Assembly: GCA_913776825.1 (NCBI GenBank)
Contig: CAJYPV010000032.1
Coordinates: 124,001 to 188,000, forward strand
Source of the DNA: Burkholderiaceae bacterium
GTDB lineage: Bacteria > Pseudomonadota > Gammaproteobacteria > Burkholderiales > Burkholderiaceae_C
DNA: 64,000 nt
Reading direction: 5' to 3'
Below the pieces are notes generated by a model. That model did not search any database, was not told the origin of the DNA, and saw only the letters and a program-made list of their open reading frames with translations. This document shows positions 1-8,295 of this stretch, in pieces (position 1 is the stretch's first letter; each line of letters begins with the position of its first letter). The translations under genes and the position numbers were made by a program.

Positions 1-340
1 GCTGGCGCTCAGGCGTGCGCACATGCAGCACGGTGCACAGGGTCTCGCCCTGGCGGACCTGGGCTTCGAACCGCGGCAGGCTCAGCGGCACCAGCTCATG
101 GCGGAACTGAGGCATGCGGCCGATCAGCACCCGCAGGAAGCCGTCGACCTCGCCCTGGCCGAGCTCGTCCGGCCGCTGCGGCGGTCGGCCGTCCCGAAAG
201 CTGAAATGCGGCGGCAGATCCTGCACCAGCCAGCGGATGGTGGCGGGCGTTGCGGTCGCGTTCAGGGTCGCCCAGGCGCTCGCCGGCATGAGCGCGCCCA
301 GCAGCGCCGCGCTGAGCGCGGCACCGCCAATCACTTCCAT
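1..340 (-). CDS. Partial periplasmic solute-binding-like protein (TIGR02285-like)
   Basis: Reading from an ATG at 340 (or a GTG at 343), one frame stays open to the left edge, so the 3' part of the gene lies outside the window. The N-terminus has an alanine/leucine-rich segment ending near ASAWA that could be a signal peptide. It is followed by an RWLVQDLPPHF segment, a G-x-V-D-G-F-L motif and a single cysteine in GETLCTVLHVR. This resembles the TIGR02285 subfamily of amino-acid-binding-like periplasmic proteins, as recalled from family pattern. It follows the MurA-like gene by about 40 bases on the same strand, so co-transcription is likely. The ligand is unknown. The signal-peptide n-region lacks a positive charge from this ATG, so the true start may lie slightly upstream. 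Confidence 0.55.
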   Translation of the reverse strand, partial: MEVIGGAALSAALLGALMPASAWATLNATATPATIRWLVQDLPPHFSFRDGRPPQRPDELGQGEVDGFLRVLIGRMPQFRHELVPLSLPRFEAQVRQGETLCTVLHVRTPERQ

Positions 341-381
341 CACGGCCCTCGCCGAGCCGGCCGCTCGACGCAGGGACTTGG

Positions 382-1683
382 TCAGTCGCCTTCGACCCAT
401 TCCACCTTGGCTCCCAGCCGGGTGATGTTCTCAGCGAATTGCGGATGCGCGCGGCGCACCGGCGCCGCATTGCGGATGGTGGACTTGCCCGGAATGCTCG
501 CCGCCACCATCAGCAGCGCAATCGCCACCCGGATGATGTAGGGGCTCTCGACCTCGGCCGGGCTCAGCGTCTTGCCACCGAAGGTGACCATGCGGTGCGG
601 ATCCGACAGGAAGGCATGCGCGCCGAACTTGGACAGCTCGGTGGTCCAGCCCATCGCGCCGTCATAGACCTTGTTCCAGAACATCACGCTGCCTTCGGCC
701 TTGACGCCCAGCGCGACGAAGATCGGCAGCAGGTCCACCGGCAGGTAGGGCCAGGGTGCGGCCTCGACCTTCTGCAGGATGTTGCGGGTGAAGGGTTCCT
801 TGACCTTGAGCTTGCCGTCCACCACCGAACGGGACCAGCCGTCCTCGTGAATGATCTGCACGCCGAATTTGGCGAAGGTGCGGTCGATCAGCGGGAACTG
901 CTCGGGATGGGAATTCTTGACCCGCACATCACCGCCGGTGATCGCGCCCAGCGCGAGGAAGGTCACGATTTCATGGAAGTCTTCGGCGAAGGTGAACTCG
1001 CCGCCGCCCAGTTCCTTGACGCCATGAATCGTCAGCCGCGAGGTGCCCAGGCCTTCCAGGCGCGCGCCCAGCATCTGCATGAACTGGCAGAACTCCTGCA
1101 CATGCGGCTCGCTGGCGGCATTCATCAGCGTGGAGGTGCCATGGGCCAGCGCGGCGCAGAGCACGAAGTTCTCGGTGGTGGTGACCGAAGCGTAATCGGT
1201 CCAGTGGTCATTGGCCCTCAACTGGCCGTCGACCTTCAGCACCAGGCCGTCGGGCGCGCGGTCCACCTGCGCGCCGAAACGCTCGAAGACTTCCACATGC
1301 GGGTCGATCTCGCGGGCGCCGAGGGTGCAGCCTTTGACGTCATCCTCAATGCGCGCGGCGCCGAAACGGGCCATCAAGCCCGGCACCAGCATGATGGAGC
1401 TGCGCATCTCTTCCGGCAGGTGGTCCTTGGCCGGATCGAAATGGGTGTCCCGGTGATGCAGGTCCAGCACGCCGGTCTTGAAGTCCACCGACACGCTGCT
1501 GCCCAGGTTGCGGAAGACCTCGAGGATCTTCTTCACATCGGTGATCTCGGGCACGCCGTGCAGCCGGACCGGCTCACGGGTGAGCAGCGTGGCGCACAGG
1601 ATGGGCAGGACGGCGTTCTTGTTGGCCGAGGGAACGATGCGGCCCTTCAGGGGAGAGCCGCCGTGAACGATGAGGTTGGACAT
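382..1683 (-). CDS. Divergent MurA-family enolpyruvyl transferase
   Basis: The 433-residue protein spans the two-domain EPT fold of UDP-N-acetylglucosamine 1-carboxyvinyltransferase, which transfers enolpyruvate from PEP in the first committed step of peptidoglycan synthesis. Visible MurA features are the SANKNAVLPIL N-terminal loop (Lys/Asn pair), the catalytic-cysteine loop KGCTLGAREID with Cys and Arg conserved, and an Asp in LPVDLLP matching the general-base position. The helix that carries the FENR arginine of classical MurA reads WNKVYDG instead. Many stretches differ strongly from E. coli MurA. It is not beside hisG or bolA, the usual Burkholderiales murA context. It is therefore best seen as a MurA paralogue whose substrate could be UDP-GlcNAc or something related. 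The start ATG at 1683 is chosen because homology begins exactly there; a longer open frame upstream has no family similarity. Confidence 0.8.
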   Translation of the reverse strand: MSNLIVHGGSPLKGRIVPSANKNAVLPILCATLLTREPVRLHGVPEITDVKKILEVFRNLGSSVSVDFKTGVLDLHHRDTHFDPAKDHLPEEMRSSIMLVPGLMARFGAARIEDDVKGCTLGAREIDPHVEVFERFGAQVDRAPDGLVLKVDGQLRANDHWTDYASVTTTENFVLCAALAHGTSTLMNAASEPHVQEFCQFMQMLGARLEGLGTSRLTIHGVKELGGGEFTFAEDFHEIVTFLALGAITGGDVRVKNSHPEQFPLIDRTFAKFGVQIIHEDGWSRSVVDGKLKVKEPFTRNILQKVEAAPWPYLPVDLLPIFVALGVKAEGSVMFWNKVYDGAMGWTTELSKFGAHAFLSDPHRMVTFGGKTLSPAEVESPYIIRVAIALLMVAASIPGKSTIRNAAPVRRAHPQFAENITRLGAKVEWVEGD

Positions 1684-1964
1684 GACGTGGCGCCGAAGGC
1701 GAACCAGGAGAGAAGTCGGTGGGCGTGCCGGGATTATCAGGGGTGGTGCGATGGCCCGACGCCCGTGCGGGCCATGGACAGGGATCTTGCCTCGCACCAT
1801 CGCACCGCGCCAGCGCAGGAAGCTTCCGGCAGCGGAAGGAATGCTCCGTCGTGTCGATGGCCGCATCGAGGGCCGCCGCGACCGCCGCATTGATCAGCAC
1901 CATCGCCCGCCGCCGCGATGGCGGGCCGCCGCTGTCGACGGCACGGCGCCGCGCTCAGCCGCGC

Positions 1965-2897
1965 TCAGCCTTTCGGATCGAGCCGCCGCGCCCGCGCCAG
2001 GCGCCAGGCCTCGGCAGGATCGTCGCCATAGACCTGTTCCGCCGTGGTGGCGGTTTCCTGGCGACGGGTGTCGATGGCGATCCGCTTGTCGAAGACGAAG
2101 CACTCGCCGCGCCAGTCGCGGTCGGCATCGGGCATCTGCTCGAAGTAATGGATGATGCCGCCCTCCAGCTGCCGCACGTTCAGGCCCTGGTCGATCATCC
2201 AGCCGGACAGCTTCTCGCAGCGGATGCCGCCGGTGCAGTACATCGCCACCGTCTTGCCTTCGCGTTTCCAGGTCGGCGCATGGGCCTGCACATAGGCGGG
2301 GAAGTCGCGGAAATGCCGGACCTCCGGATCCACCGCGCCCTCGAAATGGCCGAGGGCGAATTCAAAGTGGTTGCGGTTGTCCAGCACCACCACATCGTCC
2401 CGGCGGATCAGCTCGCGCCATTCTTGCGGCGAGACATGGGTCTCGCGCGCATCGGCCAGACCGGTGACGTCGGGCAGGCCGAACGCGACCAGCTCCGGCT
2501 TCTCATGCACCTTCAGCAGCGTGAAAGGCCGGGTGGTGCAGAAGCTGCGCTTGAAATGGAGGTCGGCGAACGGTGGCTCGGCCCGCAGCGCCGCTTCGAA
2601 GGCGGCCAGCGCCCGCGGCGGGCCACCGATCGCGCCGGTCACGCCTTCCGGCGCCAGCAGCACATTGCCGCCGATCTGACGGTCCAGCGCTTCATACACG
2701 TCACGCAGGCGCTGCGCGAGCGCATGGGTCTCGCCCAAGGCGACGAACTTGTAGAAGGAGCTGTGCTCGTGCGGCTCGCCGGCCGGCGTCGGCGCGGGCG
2801 ATGGCCGCTGCGGGGCGGCCTCCGCATGGGCGGCGCGAATCGACTCGGCGGCCGGAGCGGGATCGTGGGGATCGTGAAGATCGGAGGGATCGGTCAT
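1965..2897 (-). CDS. trhO: tRNA uridine(34) hydroxylase TrhO (rhodanese-family, UPF0176)
   Basis: The 310-residue protein has the TrhO/YceA layout: an N-terminal acylphosphatase-like domain (about residues 45-140, with SSFYKFVAL and a GGNVLLAPEGVTG segment), then a rhodanese domain. The active-site loop is CTGGIRCEK, with both cysteines conserved. The family hydroxylates U34 of certain tRNAs to 5-hydroxyuridine using oxygen. The first 40 or so residues are proline- and histidine-rich, low in complexity and absent from typical members. No in-frame start closer to the domain is visible, so the extension is kept, but no clear ribosome-binding site precedes it. It is a single gene on the same strand as its neighbours. 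Confidence 0.88.
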   Translation of the reverse strand: MTDPSDLHDPHDPAPAAESIRAAHAEAAPQRPSPAPTPAGEPHEHSSFYKFVALGETHALAQRLRDVYEALDRQIGGNVLLAPEGVTGAIGGPPRALAAFEAALRAEPPFADLHFKRSFCTTRPFTLLKVHEKPELVAFGLPDVTGLADARETHVSPQEWRELIRRDDVVVLDNRNHFEFALGHFEGAVDPEVRHFRDFPAYVQAHAPTWKREGKTVAMYCTGGIRCEKLSGWMIDQGLNVRQLEGGIIHYFEQMPDADRDWRGECFVFDKRIAIDTRRQETATTAEQVYGDDPAEAWRLARARRLDPKG

Positions 2898-3082
2898 TTG
2901 GACAAGGCGTCACGCAAGGCGGCCCCACGAGGGGCGGCACGACTGGGAGCACAGGACGCGGCCCGCCCCGTTCGGGCGGCCGGGTCATCGCGGGCTCGAT
3001 GGCCTCGATTCTCCCGCAGCACCGGCGCTTCTTCGAGCGCGCCAGCGCCGTCCACTGACCGATTCGCGATGACCGGCGGCGC

Positions 3083-5389
3083 TCAGACGTAGAGCGCCGA
3101 ATCGATGGCCGCTTCCTTCGGCCACAGCGCCAGGCCACCGGCCAGCGTGAAGGCGGCCTCATGGCCGAGCCGGCGCAGCGCCTGCGCCGCCTGGGCGCTG
3201 CGGTTGCCGCTGCGGCAGAAGAACACCAGCGGCTGATCCGCCGGCAGCGACAGCCATTCCGGCAGCGCATCCACCAGCCGCGACAGTGGCGTGGCCTGCA
3301 GCCGGTGACCGGCGCCGCGCTCGGGCAGATCGGGCAGCAGGCTCAGCCGCTGCTCGTAAGGCTCGCGCACATCGATCAGGCGGGCTTGCGGATGCCGCTC
3401 CAGCAGGTCGCGCAGGGCGGCCAGATCGACTTCGGTGTCGACCTCGAACCGGCTGCCATCGATGCGGGCGCCGCAGGCCATGGTCTGGTATTCGGTCAGC
3501 GCGAGATGGCGTTCCAGCCCCGCTTTCGCCGCAGCGAAGGCCTGGGCGTCCAGCGTGCCGCGCAGCGCATGCGCGAGCAGCGGCTGGTAGGCGGATTCAG
3601 CGCTGAGGGTGCTGGCGAAGCGGTTGTCGTAATCATGCGCGGGCGCCAGCACGGCGTGCGGGCCCACCACTTCGGCGAGCTGGCGCAGCGAGTCGCGGTA
3701 GGCGAAGGGGGCGCTCTGGTCGAAGTCGCTGCGACCCAGCGCGCCGGGCATGACCATGTCGCCGACGAAGGCGGTGGTCAGGCCGTGGGCATCGTGCAGC
3801 AGATACGCCGTCGAATCCTCGGTGTGGCCCGGGATCGGCAGCCGGGTGAGGCGGCGTTCGCCCAGCACCAGCGCGGCGACCCGGTCATGGCGACCGTCGA
3901 CCAGCGGCCAGCCGAGCGCATCGGTCTCGCCGGGCGCGAGCAGTTCCGGCACCGCGGCCCGCAGGCTGGCGGCAGAGGAGGCATGGTCGCCATGGCTGTG
4001 GGTGTCCAGCACCGCAGCCAGCGCATAGCCCTGACAGCGCACCCATTGGGACAGCCGATCGTTGAGCTCCGGCAGCGGATCGATCACCACGCAGCGCTGG
4101 CTGGCCGCATCGGCCACCAGCCAGCAGCAGGCGCCATCGACGACGAAACGGGTGACGCCGTCCGCAGGCAGCGGCTGGTTGCCGGTCGGGCTCAGACAGT
4201 TTTCACGCAACGCCTCGCCGCAGGCGCGGATGCGGGCGCAGGCCTCGCGGATGAAGGCGTCATCGGTCGCCGGCCCGAAGGACAGCCGCACCGCGGACGC
4301 GGTCTGCGACGCCGGCAGGCCCATCGCCTCCAGCACATAGCTGGGCTGAGCCTTGGCGGCGCTGCAGGCCGATCCGCCGCTGACCCGCACATCGGCCGCA
4401 TCGAACAGGTCGAGCAGCAGCTTGGAGCTCAGACCCGGCACCGAGAAGTTCAGCGTTGTGGGCAGGCACAGGTCGGGCGGCGCATTGAACTGCAGCGCGG
4501 GGAAGGCGTCCGTCAGCGCCTGGGTCAGACGCTCGCGGTAGCTGTGCAGCGTGGGGCCGTCGCGGAAGTCGCGGCCCTCTTCCAGCGCGGCCAGCACCGC
4601 GCCCAGCGCGGCGATGCCGGACATGTTTTCGGTGCCGGAGCGCAGCGCGCTTTCCTGGCCACCGCCGGCCAGCAGCGGCGTGAAGGGCGCGCCGGCCCGC
4701 ACATACAGCAGGCCGATGCCCTTCGGCGCATACAGCTTGTGGCCGGAGAACGGCGCGTAATCGATGCCGCGCGCTTCCAGTCGCAGGGGCAGCTTGCCCA
4801 GCGCCTGGACGCCGTCGACCATCCAGAACGGGCGCTGCGTCGCCTCCAGCGACGCCAGCACCGCGGCGATGCCGTCCAGATCGCTGATGACGCCGGTCTC
4901 GTTGTTGGCCGCCATGGTGCAGACCATGCCCGCCTGCGGCGCATGGGCGCGCAGCCAGTCCAGATCGTGCCGGCCGTCGCGGCCGACGGGGATCGCCTTC
5001 ACCTCCAGGTCCAGGCCCAGCAGGCGATTCCAGTGACGCAGCGCTTCCGGCACCGCCTTGTGTTCGGTCGCGCCGTACAGCAGCCAGCGCAGATCGCGGG
5101 CAGGGCCGGGCGCGTCCTCATCGCGGCGCTGGCGCAGGGCGCTGAGGGCCGACAGCACGGCGGTCTGGATGCCTTCGGTGGCGCCGCTCAGGAACAGCAG
5201 CTCGCCCGTGGCCACGCCCAGCACCCGGCGCGCGCGGGCACGTACGGTGTCCATCAGCGCACGCGCCTTGAGGCCGGTGCTGTGGATGCTGCTGGGGTTG
5301 CCGAAATCCTGGTCCATCACCGCCATCGCGGCGGCACGTGCCTGGGCCAGTACCGGGGTGGTGGCGTTGGCGTCGAGATAGATTTCCAT
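3083..5389 (-). CDS. Cysteine desulfurase-like / metallo-beta-lactamase / rhodanese fusion protein
   Basis: The 768-residue protein joins three sulfur-related modules. Residues 1-375 are a class V aminotransferase (NifS/IscS-like): MEIYLDANATTPV start, NNETG motif, PLP lysine in SGHKLYAPKG, and a catalytic-cysteine loop with GGSACSAAK. The middle section is a metallo-beta-lactamase fold with THSHGDH and PGHTEDS metal motifs, typical of glyoxalase II or persulfide dioxygenase-like enzymes. The C-terminus is a rhodanese with LIDVREPYE and active-site FCRSGNRS. One chain could thus release sulfur from cysteine, carry persulfide and oxidise or hydrolyse a thiol adduct; this chemistry is inferred from the domains. 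It starts at ATG 5389, where the family begins. It is divergent from psd across 281 bases. Confidence 0.85.
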   Translation of the reverse strand: MEIYLDANATTPVLAQARAAAMAVMDQDFGNPSSIHSTGLKARALMDTVRARARRVLGVATGELLFLSGATEGIQTAVLSALSALRQRRDEDAPGPARDLRWLLYGATEHKAVPEALRHWNRLLGLDLEVKAIPVGRDGRHDLDWLRAHAPQAGMVCTMAANNETGVISDLDGIAAVLASLEATQRPFWMVDGVQALGKLPLRLEARGIDYAPFSGHKLYAPKGIGLLYVRAGAPFTPLLAGGGQESALRSGTENMSGIAALGAVLAALEEGRDFRDGPTLHSYRERLTQALTDAFPALQFNAPPDLCLPTTLNFSVPGLSSKLLLDLFDAADVRVSGGSACSAAKAQPSYVLEAMGLPASQTASAVRLSFGPATDDAFIREACARIRACGEALRENCLSPTGNQPLPADGVTRFVVDGACCWLVADAASQRCVVIDPLPELNDRLSQWVRCQGYALAAVLDTHSHGDHASSAASLRAAVPELLAPGETDALGWPLVDGRHDRVAALVLGERRLTRLPIPGHTEDSTAYLLHDAHGLTTAFVGDMVMPGALGRSDFDQSAPFAYRDSLRQLAEVVGPHAVLAPAHDYDNRFASTLSAESAYQPLLAHALRGTLDAQAFAAAKAGLERHLALTEYQTMACGARIDGSRFEVDTEVDLAALRDLLERHPQARLIDVREPYEQRLSLLPDLPERGAGHRLQATPLSRLVDALPEWLSLPADQPLVFFCRSGNRSAQAAQALRRLGHEAAFTLAGGLALWPKEAAIDSALYV

Positions 5390-5670
5390 GGCGGATCGGG
5401 CCGGGCGGGCCTGGGAACGGTGACGGGCGAGGGCGGGTGCGGCGCGCGGCGGGGGCTGGCTCGGCGCCGAGGCACCCGCAAAGGCCCATGACGGGCCGCG
5501 CGCATCGAGCGCCATATTAGCGGGCAGCGCCGCGCACGGGCGGATGGCATCGACGGGATGTCGCCGCGGTCGGACCGGCGGAAGCCCGCGCCGCATGGGC
5601 GGGCGAACCCGGATTGGGCATGGCGGTTGCCCGCCTAGAATCCGCACCCTTTGGTTCCTCCCCAGCCGCC

Positions 5671-6516
5671 GTGTCCGATCGCCTCGCCGTTCTCCCGCAA
5701 TACCTGCTGCCCAAGCTGCTGCTGACCCGCTTGGCCGGCCGGCTGGCCAGCGCGGAACTGGGCGGCTTCACCACCTGGACCATCCGCCGGTTCATCGACC
5801 GCTACGGCGTCAACATGGCCGAGGCGCTGGATCCCGATCCCGCCGCCTATCCGACCTTCAATGCCTTCTTCACCCGCGCGCTCAAGCCGGGCGCCCGGCC
5901 GCTGGCCGAGGCGCCGCTGATCTGCCCGGTGGATGGCGCGATCAGCCAGTTCGGCCGCATCGAGGCCGACCAGATCTTCCAGGCCAAGGGCCACCATTAC
6001 TCGACCGCCACGCTGGTCGGCGGCGATGCGCAGTTGGCCGAGCAGTTTCGCGACGGCCACTTCGCCACGATCTACCTGAGCCCGCGCGACTATCACCGCA
6101 TCCACATGCCCTGCGCGGGCCGGCTGGTGCGGATGATCCATGTGCCGGGCGATCTGTTCTCGGTCAATCCGACCACCGCGCGCGGCGTGCCCGGGCTGTT
6201 CGCCCGCAATGAACGCGTGGTGTGCGTGTTCGACAGCGAGCACGGCCCGTGGGTGATGGTGCTGGTCGGCGCGACCATCGTCGGCTCGATGGCGACGGTC
6301 TGGCATGGTCAGGTGAATCCGCCGCGTCCCGGCCGGATCCGGCAGTGGCATTACGAGGACCAGGCCTTCCGCTATGCCCAGGGCGACGAGATGGGCCGCT
6401 TCCTGCTCGGCTCGACCGTGGTGATGCTGTTCCCGAAGGGCCCGCTGCAGTTCAATGGGCAGTGGCAGCCGGGCGGTCCGGTGCGCCTGGGCCAGTCGAT
6501 GGCGACACGCGGCTGA
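5671..6516 (+). CDS. psd: Phosphatidylserine decarboxylase proenzyme
   Basis: A 281-residue inner-membrane enzyme that makes phosphatidylethanolamine from phosphatidylserine. The signature LGST motif, which self-cleaves to give the pyruvoyl alpha chain, is seen in RFLLGSTVV near the C-terminus. Also visible are the CPVDGAISQFG segment, the YLSPRDYHRIHMP motif with its conserved Asp/His, and the LFSVNP segment. The GTG at 5671 is preferred because the family start (SDRLAVLPQYLLPK) follows at once. An ATG at 5614 would add 19 residues unlike the family. The length from the GTG matches typical members. It lies about 100 bases before trpS on the same strand. Confidence 0.93.
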   Translation: MSDRLAVLPQYLLPKLLLTRLAGRLASAELGGFTTWTIRRFIDRYGVNMAEALDPDPAAYPTFNAFFTRALKPGARPLAEAPLICPVDGAISQFGRIEADQIFQAKGHHYSTATLVGGDAQLAEQFRDGHFATIYLSPRDYHRIHMPCAGRLVRMIHVPGDLFSVNPTTARGVPGLFARNERVVCVFDSEHGPWVMVLVGATIVGSMATVWHGQVNPPRPGRIRQWHYEDQAFRYAQGDEMGRFLLGSTVVMLFPKGPLQFNGQWQPGGPVRLGQSMATRG

Positions 6517-6623
6517 GCGACCGCCTGCCGGCGATGCCGGCGCGGGGGGCGATGGCGGGCGTCGCCGCGGTCGGTCCTTTGCGGGAGAATCAGCGTTTTG
6601 CGAACCGTAGCGAACGAGCTCCC

Positions 6624-7943
6624 ATGACCCTGCGTGTCCTGACCGGCATCACCACCACCGGCACCCTGCACCTTGGCAACTATGTCGGCGCGGTGCGTCG
6701 CGCCATCGAAGCCAGCCGCGAGCCCGGCGCCGAGAGCTTCTTCTTCATGGCCGACTACCACGCGCTGATCAAGTGCGATGAGCCGGACCGCATCGAGCGC
6801 TCGCGCCTGCAGATCGCCGCCACCTGGCTGGCCGCCGGCCTGGACACCCAGCGGGTGGTCTTCTATCGGCAAAGCGACATTCCCGAGATCCCCGAGCTGA
6901 CCTGGCTGCTGACCTGCGTCACCTCCAAGGGTCAGATGAACCGGGCGCATGCCTACAAGGCGTCGGTGGATGCCAACGTCGCTGCGGGCGAGGATCCGGA
7001 TGCCGGCATCACCATGGGCCTGTACAGCTATCCGATCCTGATGGCGGCGGACATCCTGATGTTCAACGCCCACCGCGTGCCGGTCGGCAAGGACCAGGCG
7101 CAGCACATCGAGATGGCCCGTGATGTGGCCCAGCGCTTCAATCACACCTTCGGCCAGGGCCAGGATCTGTTCGTGCTGCCCGAGGCGAGCATCGACCAGG
7201 AAATGGAACTGCTGCCCGGCCTGGACGGTCGCAAGATGTCCAAGAGCTACGACAACGTCATTCCGTTGTTCGAAGGCGGCGCCAAGGCCTTGCGCGAGGC
7301 GATCTCCCGCATCGTCACCGACTCCCGCCTGCCCGGCGAGCCCAAGGAGACCGAAGGCTCGCACCTGGTCCAGATCTATGACGCCTTCGCCAGGCCGGCC
7401 CAGCGCGAAGCCTTCCGCGCGGCGCTGCGCGGCGGTCTGTCCTGGGGCGAGGCCAAGGATCAGCTGTTCGCCCTGATCGATGCCGAGATCGGCCCGATGC
7501 GCGCCCATTACGACGAGCTGATGGCCCATCCCGAGCGCATCGAAGCCATCCTGATGGAAGGCGCGGCCAAGGCGCGTGCACTCGCGGCGCCGCTGTTGCA
7601 GCGGGCGCGCGAAGCGGTCGGTCTGCGTCGCTTCCAGGCGCTGGCGGCGCCGGTGGCACCGGTGGCGAAGGTCAAGTCCGCGCTGCCGACCTTCAAGCAA
7701 TACCGCGAAGCCGACAACCTGTTCTATTTCAAGCTGCTGGCGGCGGACGGTCAGTTGCTGCTGCAAAGCCAGGGCCTGGCCCAGGGCAAGGAAGCGGGCC
7801 AGTGGGTGGCCCGTCTGAAGCGCGAGGGCGCGGCGGCGCTGGCGCAAGCGCCGGTCAGCCGCGAAGGCGACGCCGCCGCCATCGAGCAAGCCCTGGCCGC
7901 GCTGGTGGCGGCGGAAGAAGAAGCCGCCGCGCGCAAGGCCTGA
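6624..7943 (+). CDS. trpS: Tryptophan--tRNA ligase with C-terminal extension
   Basis: This class I aminoacyl-tRNA synthetase has 439 residues. The HIGH-type signature is TLHLGNY at the N-terminus and the KMSKS loop is GRKMSKSYDN. The core matches TrpS to about residue 335. The last 100 residues form an extra domain (ALPTFKQYREADNLFYFKLL, then a DGQLLLQSQGLAQGKEAGQW segment) that recalls DUF1508/YegP-like repeats, ending in an alanine/glutamate-rich tail. As I recall, such tails occur in betaproteobacterial TrpS, but their role is not clear to me. The start ATG at 6624 is chosen because the catalytic domain begins immediately (MTLRVLTGITTTG). Confidence 0.95.
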   Translation: MTLRVLTGITTTGTLHLGNYVGAVRRAIEASREPGAESFFFMADYHALIKCDEPDRIERSRLQIAATWLAAGLDTQRVVFYRQSDIPEIPELTWLLTCVTSKGQMNRAHAYKASVDANVAAGEDPDAGITMGLYSYPILMAADILMFNAHRVPVGKDQAQHIEMARDVAQRFNHTFGQGQDLFVLPEASIDQEMELLPGLDGRKMSKSYDNVIPLFEGGAKALREAISRIVTDSRLPGEPKETEGSHLVQIYDAFARPAQREAFRAALRGGLSWGEAKDQLFALIDAEIGPMRAHYDELMAHPERIEAILMEGAAKARALAAPLLQRAREAVGLRRFQALAAPVAPVAKVKSALPTFKQYREADNLFYFKLLAADGQLLLQSQGLAQGKEAGQWVARLKREGAAALAQAPVSREGDAAAIEQALAALVAAEEEAAARKA

Positions 7944-8295
7944 TCGACGGTGCGTCGGTCGTGATTGGGTCGTGATTCGGTCGTGACTCGGCCGATCGCC
8001 GCCGAGGCGCTCGAACCACGCCCGGCGGCGCTGATGCGCGCAAATCGTGCGTTCTGCGGCGTGATCGCTGCGGAACGCGTGCCGTCATCATCGAACGCCG
8101 AGAACTCGATCACGCACATCGCAGGAAGCCGCTCGATTCCGGGTCGTCCGAGGCCGTAGTCTGCGGGGCGTTCCTTCATCACGCATCGCGGAGACGATCG
8201 TGGCGACGGCGAACGGTGCTCACGCCAGCCGGCGGGGCGCCGTCGGCGCACGAACCGCGCCGTTTTGCATCCCATCACAACAAGGAGACCTGTCG
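7944..8295. other. Intergenic stretch with three 11-bp tandem repeats
   Basis: No convincing gene lies here. Positions 7958-7990 hold three back-to-back copies of an 11-base unit close to GTCGTGATTSG. The rest shows no strong terminator. A clear Shine-Dalgarno (AAGGAGA at 8282-8288) belongs to the downstream synthetase gene. Confidence 0.6.

Noticed and set aside
439..1893. Long open frame of 484 codons antisense to the MurA-like gene
   Set aside because: It mirrors the codon structure of the real gene in GC-rich DNA. Its product has Arg/His/Gln-rich composition and no domain. The same applies to the antisense frames at 3161-5491, 20536-23322, 23300-25867 and 26467-29706.
1684..1964. N-terminal extension of the MurA-like frame to 1890
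   Set aside because: The added 69 residues are Arg/Pro-rich and unrelated to the family, while homology begins exactly at ATG 1683.
7958..7990. Three tandem 11-mers considered as a CRISPR fragment
   Set aside because: The units are contiguous without spacers and too short. No cas gene is present.
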